Shown here piece by piece: positions 12,441-24,729 of a DNA stretch of 64,000 nt. Positions within the stretch are counted from its first letter, which is position 1. Each line of letters starts with the position of its first letter. The stretch is taken from the NCBI GenBank assembly GCA_973895155.1, contig OZ316893.1, positions 6,448,001 to 6,512,000 of the forward strand. The letters run 5' to 3'. Under the pieces are notes generated by a model, which was not told the DNA's origin, searched no databases, and saw only the letters and a list, made by a program, of their open reading frames with translations. This stretch comes from Marsupella aquatica (Eukaryota; Marchantiophyta). Both the position numbers and the translations under genes were made by a program.

Positions 12441-13784
12441 TTTCCCCCCCAAGCCAAATGCAAGGTTTTAAGGTTTCCCTTTACAAAAGAAGAATTTTGT
12501 TGATTTGTAAGTGGAATAAATAAGAATGATTGGATGATTAAACTAGCTCTAACATTCTACTATAACAGAGCCGGGAATAATATGATCATATTCTTGAATA
12601 TCTCACCAATTCTGGAGATGGAACATACAAAGAAAGCTATAGTTTGATAGCTCTTAGACTGTCATGGACCAGGTAATTATACTAATATAATCTTCAGATG
12701 ATCCTTCTGTAGCGCCATCTATGAGCAATAATTGAGTTAGTATTTCTTTCTAGTACAGAATGATTCTTCTCAAGGAAGGGTCCTACATGGGGTGTGACAT
12801 TTTAAGTTTAGACCCCCTAACTTATAAGTGAAAATATTTTTTTCTCGTTCTTACTTACTTTAATGCGACCAATTTTTTATTATGTTTACCCCTAAAAAAC
12901 TTTTAAGTAAAGTTTTGTTTTATATTAAACAATACCTACAAAGAAAATATATTAAGTATCTCATAAGCTTAAGCCCCAAATCTTACAACCATCCAATTTA
13001 CTTCACCTTAATTACTTGATGCAATTTACTCCTGGTTTTCTTTGCATGTCTTCCTTCTCTTCTCACACAACCAGAGTAGAAACAGTCTACATTTCATGAG
13101 TCAGGCAGAAAGGGCATGGATGTCCATGACAAACAAATAGTCAGGCAAATAATCTACTCTAAGACCTTCACAATGCACTCCAAAGAGTCCAACGGACAAC
13201 CTAGCCAACATTGTCCTTTCACAATCTTCTTATGACATCAAGCTCAAACTTGGACCTCTACCTGAAGCTCCAAAGTGTTCAAACTGAACATTGAAATTGA
13301 ACCGGTGCTTTGCCTCTTAACTCCCTAGCTTGAACCCCAAAAGTGAATACTTAAACCCCTGGCTAAACCAGTACCAAAGTTCCACTTAGCCTCCTTAGGT
13401 TACGCCTATTGGGAGGATCGATCCTCGTTTTTAACAGCTCCTGGAGAGTTTCTCGGACAACGTTATTTCAAATTTTCAGCTGACTTAGAAATGTCTTTGT
13501 CATACGGTTGTTCTCGCGATCTAATTCCAGCCTCGCTACTTGCATTGTCATGCCCTTAAGGATTTTCCTCCCCTTGCATACAATTAAACCTATCTCCCGA
13601 CTCGAAAAGTAAATTAATTTCCAGCTGACCTGCAATTTTATAAACTCAGTAGCTTCCCTCTTTAATAAAGAGAAGTTCAATTTTTGGATTCTGCAACCAC
13701 GGAGAAACTAACCATGATTAGAAACTATCGGGGAAATCGTAGTAAGCAGCTGTTGCAGAGGGTGTGATTCCATCTTTGCCTGTT
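12441..13784. other. Low-coding stretch
   Basis: No supported gene is present. The sequence is AT-rich to about 13000 and then more mixed. A pyrimidine tract ending TTTTTCAG at 13785-13792 resembles an intron 3' splice site for the candidate exon that follows. Confidence 0.35.
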
Positions 13785-14160
13785 TTTCAGATAGATCCAA
13801 GATTTTCGAGCTTTATCGTTCGTTCTGGCAAAACCTTCTTGATCGTAAATCAGGCAGCAGAGATCGCTCAACAGTGGGAATCTTTGACACAATTGTACCC
13901 TACCGTCGACCCGAAGCGATTCTTGACTAAATATGGGGAGATTTCCCCATCAAACGAATACATTTTGGTACAGAGATCCAGAAGAAGTCTTGTCACGTTT
14001 GGAGAGTAATGACCTTCCTAGACCTGAGGCAAATTGGATTGGCCACCGACTTGAGACTCTGGGTAGCATTGCACAGTTTGCAGAATTGCCCGATGCTATG
14101 CAGGGACAGGGTGCGAAGTTTATTCACAAGCTTGACCCAGATTTACTTCAGAGCGTGTGA
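13785..14160 (+). pseudogene. Possible exon or gene fragment with a frameshift
   Basis: After a TTTTTCAG acceptor-like sequence, one frame encodes a non-repetitive, protein-like stretch (IDPRFSSFIVRSGKTF through KYGEISPSNEYI). At about 13960 the protein-like reading moves to the +1 frame. It continues as FWYRDPEEVLSRLESNDL and ends at a stop at 14158-14160 after LDPDLLQSV. The two frames overlap and both look natural, which suggests a single-base indel in one former exon of about 120 codons. I do not recognise the protein. Alternatives are an unresolved short intron or chance reading frames. Confidence 0.35.
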
Positions 14161-14968
14161 GTCTTGCCTGCCCCTGCTGGTACAGCACTCCCGACAGCAC
14201 TTGTGGTACAAGGAATTTCAATACTAGAGGGCCACTATTCAGTTTGAAGAGCCACAATACATGCCTCTGTTGTGTAGTATGATCTGAACCTCATGCCAAT
14301 GAGGTATTCTATTATGTGAGGAAACACGAATTTTGTTAGCGAGGAGAATGTTGTTAGCGAGATACTCCAGGTTTTACTTTTTTAAAAACTTTTTGCTGCC
14401 TTTTATATATTTTGTGTGTTTTTACGACTCCAGATGGCTAGCGAGGTCGCTAGCCAAAAAAGGAGTCCCAAAATGAACTAGCTTGTTGTTAGGGAGAAGT
14501 TGGATATAGAAAAATTAGGGGCCATGGTAAGAAGAGTTTTACTTGTGCTAGTAAAATTTTTACTGTTTACTTGCACACTACAATGACCCCATGCCAATAT
14601 AAGAGCACTCAAGCACAAGCTCAGATTGAAGATAGCGGCATGGGTCAGCCTGTCTTATCTAATTGATGTATTGTAGAGGGCTACTCTGGTGGTAGCAATG
14701 GGAGGTCGTACTGGTAACAAAGCTATGTGAAGATGATTGGTTTCTGTAAATCGAGGTCTCTCCTCTACCGGCCAGTCATCAAAGTCACCAGTAATCGAGA
14801 TCTCTTTTAGCCATTACTAAAGGCGCAAGAAGGAACACACATGATGGATCTCTGCAGATCTGTTGAAGAGACTCAGTGTGCTTTTCGTATCAAACGTGCT
14901 CGATCCCTGTCAACGAAGCGGGCAAAGAAGAAGACAGTGTAGATGGTCGGCTACGTGTGCTTCTGGAA
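14161..14968. other. Non-coding stretch
   Basis: No supported gene. A short inverted motif (GCTAGCGA...TCGCTAGC) lies near 14437-14454; its function is unknown. Confidence 0.4.
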
Positions 14969-15505
14969 TCAACGGAAAGGAGCTGACCATAGCGAATGAG
15001 TGAGTGGGGGAATGAATGAATGAATCCATTTGGATCCCATGTCGGTCAGGTTGAGCAATGCATTCTTGTGAACAAGATTCTCCTCTGGAATTAATTTATG
15101 AATTTCAATATAATGAATGCGCTGTAAACTCCACGGAATCGATTCTTGCAAGTAGACGTACCAAAAGTGAGCAAAGTTCCCATGGAAGTAAATACGAGCC
15201 GAGTAAGCGGGCAGAGTAAAAACCACAGACCATCTAAAAGCATCACTTCGTTTCTCCTCGCATTTCTCTGATATTCTAGCTCTGACAAAAACTACAGGTG
15301 ACTGATCAATTTTGATAGAATAAGATCTTGAAGGAGAACTTAAGCAGTCCAGCCAGCCCAGCTGAAAAGCTCCTTCTGAAATGTGGATATCTGTGGTCTC
15401 AAACCTTTTACTCTCGTGAAAGGCCCGGTGAAAGGTCAACAGAGACAACAGGGCAGAACTAGCAACGACAAGTCGACAAGAGAGTAAAGAGCAATACTCC
15501 CGCAT
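14969..15505 (-). CDS. Hypothetical protein, 178 codons, possible N-terminal hydrophobic segment
   Basis: This is an uninterrupted ATG-initiated frame. Residues 8-26 are hydrophobic (LSCRLVVASSALLSLLTF), compatible with a signal peptide or anchor. The rest shows no motif I recognise and no internal repeat. Two short frames on the other strands overlap it. No homologous neighbour or promoter supports it, so chance is a real alternative in this length class. Confidence 0.2.
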   Translation of the reverse strand: MREYCSLLSCRLVVASSALLSLLTFHRAFHESKRFETTDIHISEGAFQLGWLDCLSSPSRSYSIKIDQSPVVFVRARISEKCEEKRSDAFRWSVVFTLPAYSARIYFHGNFAHFWYVYLQESIPWSLQRIHYIEIHKLIPEENLVHKNALLNLTDMGSKWIHSFIPPLTHSLWSAPFR

Positions 15506-16679
15506 GAGAGTGCTAGATCATAAAACCTGGCCTAGGTAGAGACTGAGTTGGCTTCCCTACAGACTAAAAGTACTGACAACATTCGTGTGACAAATTGCTA
15601 GGCTTCATGTTTTCCGGGACATCATCAATCTATATATAGTTTCTGGGAATCATGAACTCAGCATGTTGGCAGTGTGCAATACTGCCCTTCTGCTACTAGG
15701 TCAAAATACTGCCCTGCTACCATGCTTCCAGGTCAACTTTTTAGTACGCTGGAATGCTGGATGACACCTCCCAAGTATAAAATGATTGTATGCGTAGGCT
15801 CTCATTCACTGTACACATGTGGAAGAAGTGTACATGAGCAAGAAGGCAAAAGTCGGTAGCAAGCATGAGAAGTCACAATGTCAATGGTCAACGTATATGT
15901 GTGCTCTAGACCTGGTGAGTTATCGGTCTTTCACTGGTGCGACCTCTATTCCAAGCCACAAAGCTAGCCAATCCGGGGCCGTGACAACTATTTTGCTAGG
16001 CGTAAGTGCCGCTCTGGGCTCGAGGTGTTCAGACCAGATCACGAACAACTGCGGATCGCGAGTGCAGGACATCATGATCGGTGTGGAAAATTTCGCGGTC
16101 GATCAACTTGGCAATTGTGTCATCTATTTTATGGACCATTACGTTGCTCCGTGTCAAAGGAAATGAGCAATACTCTCCGATCTGCAAATCCCAACCAGAA
16201 GTAGGACCAGAAGACACTGGACAGATCATCTCACTGTAAGAAAATATGTTGAGTGTAAGTATGTATCCGGCCTGTATGGACTCTGAACAACTTCATGCTG
16301 CGGTTCGGATCTCAGGTGACAACAATCACTGCTTTCGTATATGGCATGAAATCCTCCATTTAGTATGTAAATACGAGTCAGAGGTTCCTCATGAAGGCAG
16401 CTGAAATGAGATTGATCCCAACCTGAGAGCTGCGAACCAGATTACCAGACCAAATGGCCCACGATATACCAACTGTAAAGGTAATGATTCATCACTTCCG
16501 CGCCAAGTCTAACCTTGCCAGACGTATAAATTTAGATATTATATCCCCTGTAGCCTGTATTCAATGCAAGTACAGCGCATGCGTGCGGGCATGAAATTTG
16601 AGATTACAGGATCGACGCCAGCTCTGCACGATTTGCTGTGCACTCTACCATAGGTCATTGATTCTTCACACAAGAGGGA
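15506..16679. other. Low-coding stretch
   Basis: A 115-codon plus-strand frame (15819-16166) has no recognisable feature. No repeat or mobile-element end was found. Confidence 0.35.
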
Positions 16680-17531
16680 TTATGGATGATCTCGGATCGA
16701 ACGCGGTGGTGTGCAGGAGGTCACACTCGAGCTGGAGACGCAGCTCAATGTCCGAAACCCAAATTTTCTCCATGAGGATGACGGAATGTGAACTGACACT
16801 GTTTCAGCAGGTTTTGAAATAGACAGGGCCTCGTGGCTCACATTTGGTCGCAGTGCCAACGGGCGACCTGTTGTCGATGAGGGCCCTGCCGTAATGCCTT
16901 GGCCAGATGTAAGTCCTGGTCGTGCCTCTCCTTCGTCGTCCTCCGAAGTGTCTGGTGCTTTCTTTACGGGACGTATAACAACAATGGTGTGAGAGTCATC
17001 GTTGCTGCTGCAGGGGACTGGGATCAGGTCGGCAATGTTGTTGTACAAATCTCCCAACGACAGGATAGTCTTGGAGGCTGCCGCCGCTTTCGTCATGCGT
17101 CGATAAGCAAGTCTAACCTTTCTTATCATAGCCACTATCCTCATTACGTTCACGATTCTCAACCTCATGCAGTAATATCCTTTGCGACGCCGATGGCCAT
17201 ACTGATCCGTTGATGATGTCCACCTCATTGAGGTATCATCAGACGAGAAGCTCGATCTCGGCTGCTGTTGTTGCAATACCGTCAGCTCATCCTCCTCGTC
17301 CGCAGAATCATACCTGCCCTCTAAATTCTTGATCGGCGTCAATTTACCACAACTGCGAGTAGAATGGCAACTCCTGTCCTGCAATCTGCTGTATCCCTCG
17401 AGACCTCCCAAATGTCGCAGCTTAAACCGAGATCGTCTTGAGCGACCGCACCCGAAAATACGTCCAATTACGTCCACTGCTACCAGGCTCACGGCTCCGT
17501 GTCCCTTGCCGCTTCCAAATCGATCCATCAC
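16680..17531 (-). CDS. Hypothetical protein, 283 codons, basic/serine-rich, intronless frame
   Basis: This is the longest unbroken frame in the left third of the window, from an ATG-ATG pair to a TAA. It begins with a basic glycine-rich segment (MMDRFGSGKGHG) and an RSRRSRFK stretch. An acidic patch (SADEEDE) is followed by a glutamine run. Residues 118-150 form a basic helix-like region (MRLRIVNVMRIVAMIRKVRL), then an alanine-rich segment. The C-terminal third is serine/threonine/proline-rich and low in complexity. I recognise no family. The strand upstream of the start carries two TTACGTA copies within 40 bp, which resemble ACGT-core promoter boxes. It could be a single-exon plant gene or a chance frame. 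Confidence 0.4.
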   Translation of the reverse strand: MMDRFGSGKGHGAVSLVAVDVIGRIFGCGRSRRSRFKLRHLGGLEGYSRLQDRSCHSTRSCGKLTPIKNLEGRYDSADEEDELTVLQQQQPRSSFSSDDTSMRWTSSTDQYGHRRRKGYYCMRLRIVNVMRIVAMIRKVRLAYRRMTKAAAASKTILSLGDLYNNIADLIPVPCSSNDDSHTIVVIRPVKKAPDTSEDDEGEARPGLTSGQGITAGPSSTTGRPLALRPNVSHEALSISKPAETVSVHIPSSSWRKFGFRTLSCVSSSSVTSCTPPRSIRDHP

Positions 17532-17533
17532 TT

Positions 17534-17571
17534 GAAATGAATTACGTAAGCGGTGTCTTAATTACGTAGAC
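17534..17571. promoter_or_regulatory. Paired TTACGTA motifs within an inverted repeat
   Basis: AATTACGTA occurs at about 17540 and again at about 17561. The second lies inside a GGTGTC...GACACC inverted repeat (about 17549-17571). ACGT cores are typical of plant bZIP sites. They lie just upstream of the minus-strand 283-codon frame. The regulatory role is an inference. Confidence 0.25.
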
Positions 17572-20500
17572 ACCCGTGAGACTCGCTCTCGAGGTCGCTA
17601 GGTATTCAATAGCTCTACGCAAAATCCCTGCATAGAGAGTGCTCATATTAAGCCTTGCATCAGAAAGGGAGCGTGAACTTTGAGGTTTGACTGCTTGGAG
17701 CATCTACATTTTGAAAGTAACCTGCCTGCCTCCAATATGAACTGGCCTAGCCTGCTGCGGAGAAATCCAAAACTTGTACATCCATGTCGCTCATACTACG
17801 AAGACATAAGGGGAAGCTAACAACACTTTTCTCGTATTGTACTACCGCAACCATTTGAGTCTGAGGCAGGAGCTACAAACTATTTGACACTATTAGCAGA
17901 CTAAGAGTGTGTAAGTCCCTTTACTTGAATTCCATGCAGCCACAGAAAAGAAGTAGAGAAGCGAATACGAGAGAAGAGAAGAGGTCACTGGCAGCTTCTT
18001 AGAGATGGACACCCATAAATATCTTCGGTCAAGAAAGAAAGCATCAAAATCCTATGAAGCATGAATTCCAAGTCGCCACCTCTAAGACTCTCTCAAACCT
18101 ATAGGTTGAATTCAATCCAGGTCGAGAAGGTCTCTACCTCTCGCCTCGGATTTCACGTCATCATCCCGAGCGGCTACCCCGACCTCGCCAGAACATGTGT
18201 CGAATATTGAGATCTTCCCATTCTACAATGTACATAAGTTGCCTGGCTAGCCGGATCCACCGATGATCACAAAGCCACCCCTACTCACAGCATTTCTCCT
18301 TCTGTATTCACACGCCCAATCACGAGATTAATGGAAGCCCGTCATGAAATCTCAAAGAAAACCTCAGTCCACGTCCGTCTCAAACTCCAATCTCAAACTC
18401 CAGTCTCAAACGAGCAGGCTCGAGACCAGTTGACGCTTCACAACTTGAATAACAAATATTCAACGAGCCACTCGGCCCCACCAGATTGACAGCATCCAGC
18501 GGCAACGGACCTCTACGCTCTCAAGTCTCCCCAAGACTGCCTGGAGCTAGGGCCTGCCAAATCGTACAATCATGTGCATCCCGTAAACACGTACGACCAA
18601 CTGACCTTGGACGGCTTCACTCAAGATCCAGCAGCGCGATCGCATTATCTTGCTTCGTCCTTCCTTCAGGAAATCCACGCTCCTCAATCAGCACTGTCCT
18701 GCACTCAGCAGCACTGTACCGCACTCTCCTGATCTCTATATTGCCTCTGAGATTCTAGCCCAACGTACCGCTCAGCTCCAGCCGGACTGCTCTGAAGGGC
18801 GAGGTCTCAAGCTCGTCAAAGAATCGGTCAATTTCTGAATTGCGCGGAGTAAAGCGTCTCAGAGAGGGGTCAACTTTCTCGAGTAAATCCGTATGACGAG
18901 GTCGATCACCACCATTTGAAAAGAACATCTCTCAAAATCTCAAGATTATCTAATATCACTAACATTTGAGAGGAACTCATCTGAATCTTTTAGAAGCGTT
19001 CGAAGTACAATAAATCCCGTTCCCAAGGATCATTTGGAGCTAGGTCGTTGAACTAAACTTGGAATACAATACTATAGTACTACAGTTCTTCAATAGGGAG
19101 TGTCGCGAGGCGTCTTACACTACAGTAGCTGTTTCCTGTAGGCCCGCCTGGAGGTTGCCCCTGACCAAATGCTCCGGACCCAGTGGCGGACCAAAAATCT
19201 ACGGTTCCCGAAAACCATGACAGTCAGTAACTCTGGCAGTCGCATCGGCCGATCGGGGTCTGCATGTAGAATTGCTCCGCACTAAATGTGTTACCTCCAT
19301 TCAAGAGTGGTCAGTGCCCATTGAAAACTCGATGAGGTGCGCTGTTCTGCAGGGGCGTGATGTGACATGGCTCAAAGCAAAACTCGGGCGAGGCAAATTT
19401 GACTCCCAGTTTTGGTCATGATCACAAAGTAACACATATTTTCGATCATGGCTGTCCACAAATTCTTGGGAATGTGTAGGTTTCAAACTCCCTAACAGGG
19501 CTGTGCTTCAATAGGGCATGTCTCAAACCAATAGTGCTTCAATAGCCCGTCTTAAATCAGCTGTTTGCAGAGACTTTAGGTGACCCAAATGCTGCAGGGT
19601 CGGTCGACAAGGAAAACATTCTGTGGTTTCTGAACAATGCTACCACCAGTAGGTTGGGTTGTCAATACATTAGGGTATCTCAAATGTTGAACGATGCGGG
19701 ACTTCAGTCGGGCCGAGACTTTGCGGTGCGGGACGCAGACTGAAAATGTGTGGTACACTGAGTTGGCTACAGTACCTTTTTGCCCGGGATTTTTCACACA
19801 AGGCAGGGCAACTCATTGCGAGCCCTGTCAAATTTCAACCTCCTTTGCTTACAGATGCCCGGAAACCACGTCCCAGCTGTAGTTTCGGCCACAATTTTTG
19901 CGGGTCAGTAGCCTGGACTACTAATGATAAGTACAAAGATTGAGACTCCCTATATATTGGAGTCTGCATGAAAAATAGGTTAGCACAAATGCATCAGCAT
20001 TCGTAAAAAGAAGAAGAATCAAATTCATAAACTTGATAATATTGGGTTTACCTGCAGGCAGGTTTTGTCACCTGTCTCAAACCAGAAATCCCCCGGTTTA
20101 CCCAAAAGCTGGGTAAACTTTCTGGGTAATGTAAATGTCCTAAGGGACTAACCTAGGAAAAATGAGAAAAGGTTCACTTGTGACACCCTAATAGTTAAGT
20201 TCAGGTGGGATTAGTTTGCCATCTAAAAACAGTAAATTGATTTGAGACCCCCTGATAGATCCACTTATTAGGGAGTCTGAAAGCTTCGAATGTTAAGTAT
20301 GATGACTTTTGTCCATAAAAAAATGATCCTAACTTTTTCACAAGATTATGTAAAAGTTTTTTCTCAATAGTGTGTACAATGACTAATGTACTGGCAACAA
20401 TTCATATAACTAACTGTAATGGCATAAGAACAAATCTCTATGGGACAAAGTTATGGACTACTAATTTGGTAGTCCATAATTTTTTGTGCCCCTAATTACT

Positions 20501-23500
20501 AAGTTAAGGCCTATCAAATTATGAGCTCTGAAACACCCTCTTGGGTTAAGTTTGCACAAAGCTGTGTAAACTTGTGTTTAAATCGGGAAAATGGGGAAAC
20601 AATTTATTTGAGGCCCCGTATTAATACTTGCCTTGTTCTTTGACGACCGATGTCAGTGGGGAGGGGATCAAACCGCATTAGCGACTATACAGTAGCTGCC
20701 TAAAAATCCGACTGTTCCAGATTTCTGATTCTGCCGGCCACGAGCCGAACGATGAACAAGCTAGCATGGTATTCCTGTCATCACGCTAATAATACGGTAC
20801 AGCCGGCTTCGCCATTAATAACAAAACCGTACATACAGGTAGAAAGACCTCTATAGCGTATAGTACTCACGTATGGTACCGTCCTGTACATGATGGCGGT
20901 ATGGATCGTATGATGGAGTATTTCAAAATGAATATTTACCAGCGCGCGCATGCAAACTGCCGATTAACGTGTGTAAAAATTGATTGAAGAGCCGGCCGTC
21001 GATGCTTGTATGTAACGGACAAGATTCAAAGTGGGCTAGATTATTCGTTTCGGTATTCATGGTCCACTTCTCTGAAAATTCCTCCGCAGACTAGGGTACA
21101 GTACACTCTGCATCGTATTATGAGCGTAATCGTACAGTCTCGATGATTCCAAAGAAGCGGGGAAATAACATGTCAGCGCTAATTTCTGACTGGTATTTAT
21201 TGTTCGTCGATGCAGAAAAGCGACGGTCGCGATGGGGCTTGTGTAATTATTATATTTCTCCGGCTTAAAAGAAAGAATAAGTATTCAGTATTGACAGGCA
21301 GCAATGTACTGTAGCTTGGTCGACGGGCGAAGAGCCTTCACAGTTCACATGATGATTTAGGAGACTTTATTATGGACGCGGTAGTTTCGGTATAATTTTT
21401 GTCAGTGGAGGTGGATACAATTATTACTTTGTTCTTTACCACACACTAGTGCGAATACAGTACTTCAATAGTGCATATAGACTGAAGAGATCGATCTGAA
21501 CTCTGAAGATACTAAAATTTCGGACAGAGGTGTACCGAGTACCTCAGCTCAAGAATTGAATCATTTTCAAATCATTTGAAGACGCAGCAAGTAGACCAGT
21601 AACTTTATCCTGACGAAGGGGGAGAGCAAAGGACTGTAGAAGGGTGGTAGACTCGGATAGATTTGGGGAAAGCAAGATTAGATTTTTCCTTGTGATGGAT
21701 GTTTAGTTGCGGGGTTGCAGTGTCTTCACTGAGCACAGCTCGTGTATTGATGGGTCATTTACCTCTGAGGCAGCTCTGTCGTGCCCACCCGTGGATGTCG
21801 GTTGGGGGACCAAGGCCCCTGCGGCCTGCGTAAACTAGCAATGCCTTGTGGTCCAAAATTGAGAAAACGTATCATTGATTCCACCACAAAGTAGTAAAAC
21901 TAGTGCCTGAGCTCTTTTGTGGGGTCATCAGTCGTGTGCTAAATTGAGAAAAATATCATTCCTTGAATCCTCTCTACCACAGAACAGAAAAAACTTCTAA
22001 ATGAGCCCTTTTTGGGGCTGTCAAGTTGCTGTGTCCGTTATTCGGGACCCTGCTCAATTTTGACACCGTCTATTACAACTCAACTACTGTACCATATCAG
22101 AAGAGCCTGGTTGTCTGAAATAATTGCTATTAATATCTCAAAGGCTTACAAGACTATTTAGTAATTGAATTAAAGCACTAAAGGCTCGTAAAGATTTTGA
22201 GCAAATTGTTTTCAGCAATTGACTTGAACAAGACAGTAATCTACTGTAGTGAATCGTTAACGGAAACATGACGCTTTGTGTGATGAACTGATGATTGTAT
22301 TATTGGAATGTACTTCTCAGCTACAGTAGGTGAAACATTCCATCGAATCCATTCCAGAGAACACAAGGGAACGCGAAGCTCGATTGTTAGTGCAAAAGAC
22401 GCAGTGTAACAGTACTACGCTGATCAGTGTTACAGGACTTTCTCTAGTCGTATTATGCTCTGTCACAAGATCAAGAGGGCACAATCAGAATGCCAGTAGT
22501 GATCGTGATAGTCCAACCCCTTTTTCGGCTTGAAACACTCTCTGTCGTTTTCCCACGCATTTGTATTCTCTTCTACCATGCTTGCATGGCTTCCTATCGT
22601 TTATTTGAAGAGCAAGCGAGGGGAAAGTTAATTATGATCTAACTATTAATAGGAGCATCAAACCACGAAACGCAGCCATGCATCCTGCGCGGGACTCTCG
22701 GCCCAAAGGCCCAACGAGCCACACGGATAGAAGGAACAGGAAGCAAACAGCTATGAACGACTTTTCTGTTGCCTGGCACGAGTAATCATTATCCTGTGAG
22801 GGCAGTTACTAAGCCATGCTTTCCAGCACCGTTACCGTTGCATGTGGTTCCTGCAAGGCAATCGGAAGCGCTTGCGGTGGATGCATTCTAAACGTCCAAG
22901 ACAAGGATTGGCAGGCAGGCTTTATGTTACATATAACCATGCCTCACAGAGACAACCGTCAAACAATCATATCCGCTCATCCCCGCTCTAGTCTAGATTG
23001 GGTCAAGTGAAGAGCAATTCACTCAAATCATCGACAGCCCAGATCTTCAGAGCCCATGAATGGCTGTTCAGTTGAACAAGTGATATGAAATGAATTTGAT
23101 TTCAGGAGAATACCAGGTCAGCTTTTTTCTGGTGTCCTCACCTCATCACATAAGTGAGTGCGTACACAATTCAATCTTTGGACTTATGCTGGGGTACTTC
23201 TTAATACAAAACTCTTATGTTCGACAACTTTCCTACCATCGCCTTCTTAATGCGTACAATTACATTTCTGTTTTAAACAAACCTGTTCCAATTACGAATC
23301 ACGGAAAAGAGAACATAATAACGATTGGGCCTACCTAGTGGGGTTCGATCAAGGCAGGTCAAATGTTTGAAGCGAGTGCCTTATTCTGATGGGTTTTATT
23401 GCGAAAACCCAGGTGTCTCTTACCATTCAAAATGTCCTTCCAGTTCATGCGGGATTCCCGTAAAGGTCCATGGTCCAAGTTGAAAGGGAATTTCCGTTTG

Positions 23501-24321
23501 GCGCAAATTTCCAGGCCATGCACAGATTCCCTCGCCGCGCACCTCACCTATCCACGCGCCGCTTGAGCTTGAACAAGATCTGCCCACGCACTTCGGTGCG
23601 ACGATAGACATCCCGCAGCCACGAATGTACTATTGGACTCAATGATTGAGAATTTGACGGAGGACTTCGCATTTTGTTACTGTTGTGGTTGCGTTGCTCG
23701 ATGCATCAAGTTCCAGTTCAACACACTGAAACCGCATAAAAAAGACAGAAAAACATAAACTGAAAAGCATGTGCAAGGAGTCAAGGACGATGTGTGTGCT
23801 TCTTTCCCTCAAAGGGCAGGACGTTGTGAAGAGGCGATTTCAAGTGGTCGTCATGTCTCGTGCTTAATTGGGATGCAAAGCATACTCGGACGCAAATCGT
23901 GGCGCCGGGACAACACTGACGCAAGCAGGTACTAACGAATGCCAAGCTGTGTACACACTCAGCAAGTCGCTCGACTCACCACTTGGGAAACCATCGTGAT
24001 TCTTGGTATCACGTGACGGCATGGACAGCATGGTCAGAAGACGGTCAGCCCAGCTGCGAAATTGCAATTCGCCTGCACGTCTTTCTGTGGGTTGAAAGAT
24101 TTCCATGCGTTACAACACGGAAAACAATTATTCCCCATCCTTGCACGTCTTGAGCCGGGGAGCCGTGATCGACGGCACTTTGCTGCGCTAGTCACGATGC
24201 CAGAGAGTCAGGGGGCGGTCAACTATCTGGAGACGCTTCATCAGCACTGGCAGAATCATGTGGAGACGGCGGGGCTCCTTTTTGTAATCCAGTTGGGGGT
24301 TGTTGTGCTAGTGCCGTATAA
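17572..24321. other. Long low-coding stretch
   Basis: No frame here exceeds about 115 codons and none is recognisable. One perfect 9-bp hairpin (GTTTACCCA, 5-nt loop, TGGGTAAAC) lies at 20096-20118. Base composition is more balanced than on the far left, so exons of a split gene could be hidden, but I see none I can support. Confidence 0.4.
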
Positions 24322-24543
24322 ATGGGTGAACCTCCATGTTGAGTTTGGCATTGTTTGCTTTGATATTGGTGTTAGGAACTCTCAGTTTTTAAGAACATGG
24401 ACTGGCTAGGAAAACAACATGGACTGGCTAGGAATTGAACCTAGGAATATGCATGGACTGGCTAGGAATTGAACCTAGGAATATGGGTGACCTCCATGTT
24501 GAGTTTAACATTGTTTGCTTTGATATTGGTGTTAGGAACTCTC
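24322..24543 (+). repeat. Local direct duplication at the left edge of the TRIM
   Basis: The 60-bp block GGGTGACCTCCATGTTGAG...GATATTGGTGTTAGGAACTCTCA occurs at about 24324-24384 and again at about 24484-24543. Between them lie two or three partial copies of the LTR start (ATGGACTGGCTAGGAATTGA). A piece of flank plus LTR start has therefore been duplicated next to the intact element. Confidence 0.7.
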
Positions 24544-24667
24544 AACAACATGGACTGGTTAGGAATTGAACCTAGGACCTCCTATGTACATCATAGTGCA
24601 CTATCACTGAGCTACAGGCCCTTTGTGGATGTACCCATCATAGATCCGGTGTGGTTCATTTCCAACA
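24530..24667 (-). repeat. TRIM 3' LTR
   Basis: Read on the minus strand, this 138-bp LTR starts TGTTGGAAATGAACC and ends GAGAGTTCCTAACA. It differs from its partner at scattered positions and by a 1-bp indel near the end, so the insertion is not very recent. Confidence 0.85.
24552..24621 (-). promoter_or_regulatory. tRNA-like segment in TRIM 3' LTR
   Basis: The minus strand begins GGGCCTGTAGCTCAGTGAT. It has a perfect T-arm (CTAGG, TTCAATT, CCTAG) and a B-box GGTTCAATTCC (24562-24572). The acceptor stem pairs with one or two mismatches. The anticodon arm is poorly paired, so this is unlikely to be a functional tRNA. An internal pol III promoter is the more plausible role. Confidence 0.6.
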
Positions 24668-24712
24668 CCTTCCCTTGAGCCACACTCACTACAATGGTAA
24701 CTCCTAATCTTT

Positions 24713-24725
24713 GGCTCTGATACCA
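24713..24725 (-). other. TRIM primer-binding site (initiator tRNA-Met type)
   Basis: TGGTATCAGAGCC on the minus strand is the motif complementary to the 3' end of plant initiator tRNA-Met, used by most copia elements and many TRIMs. Confidence 0.85.
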
Positions 24726-24729
24726 TGAC

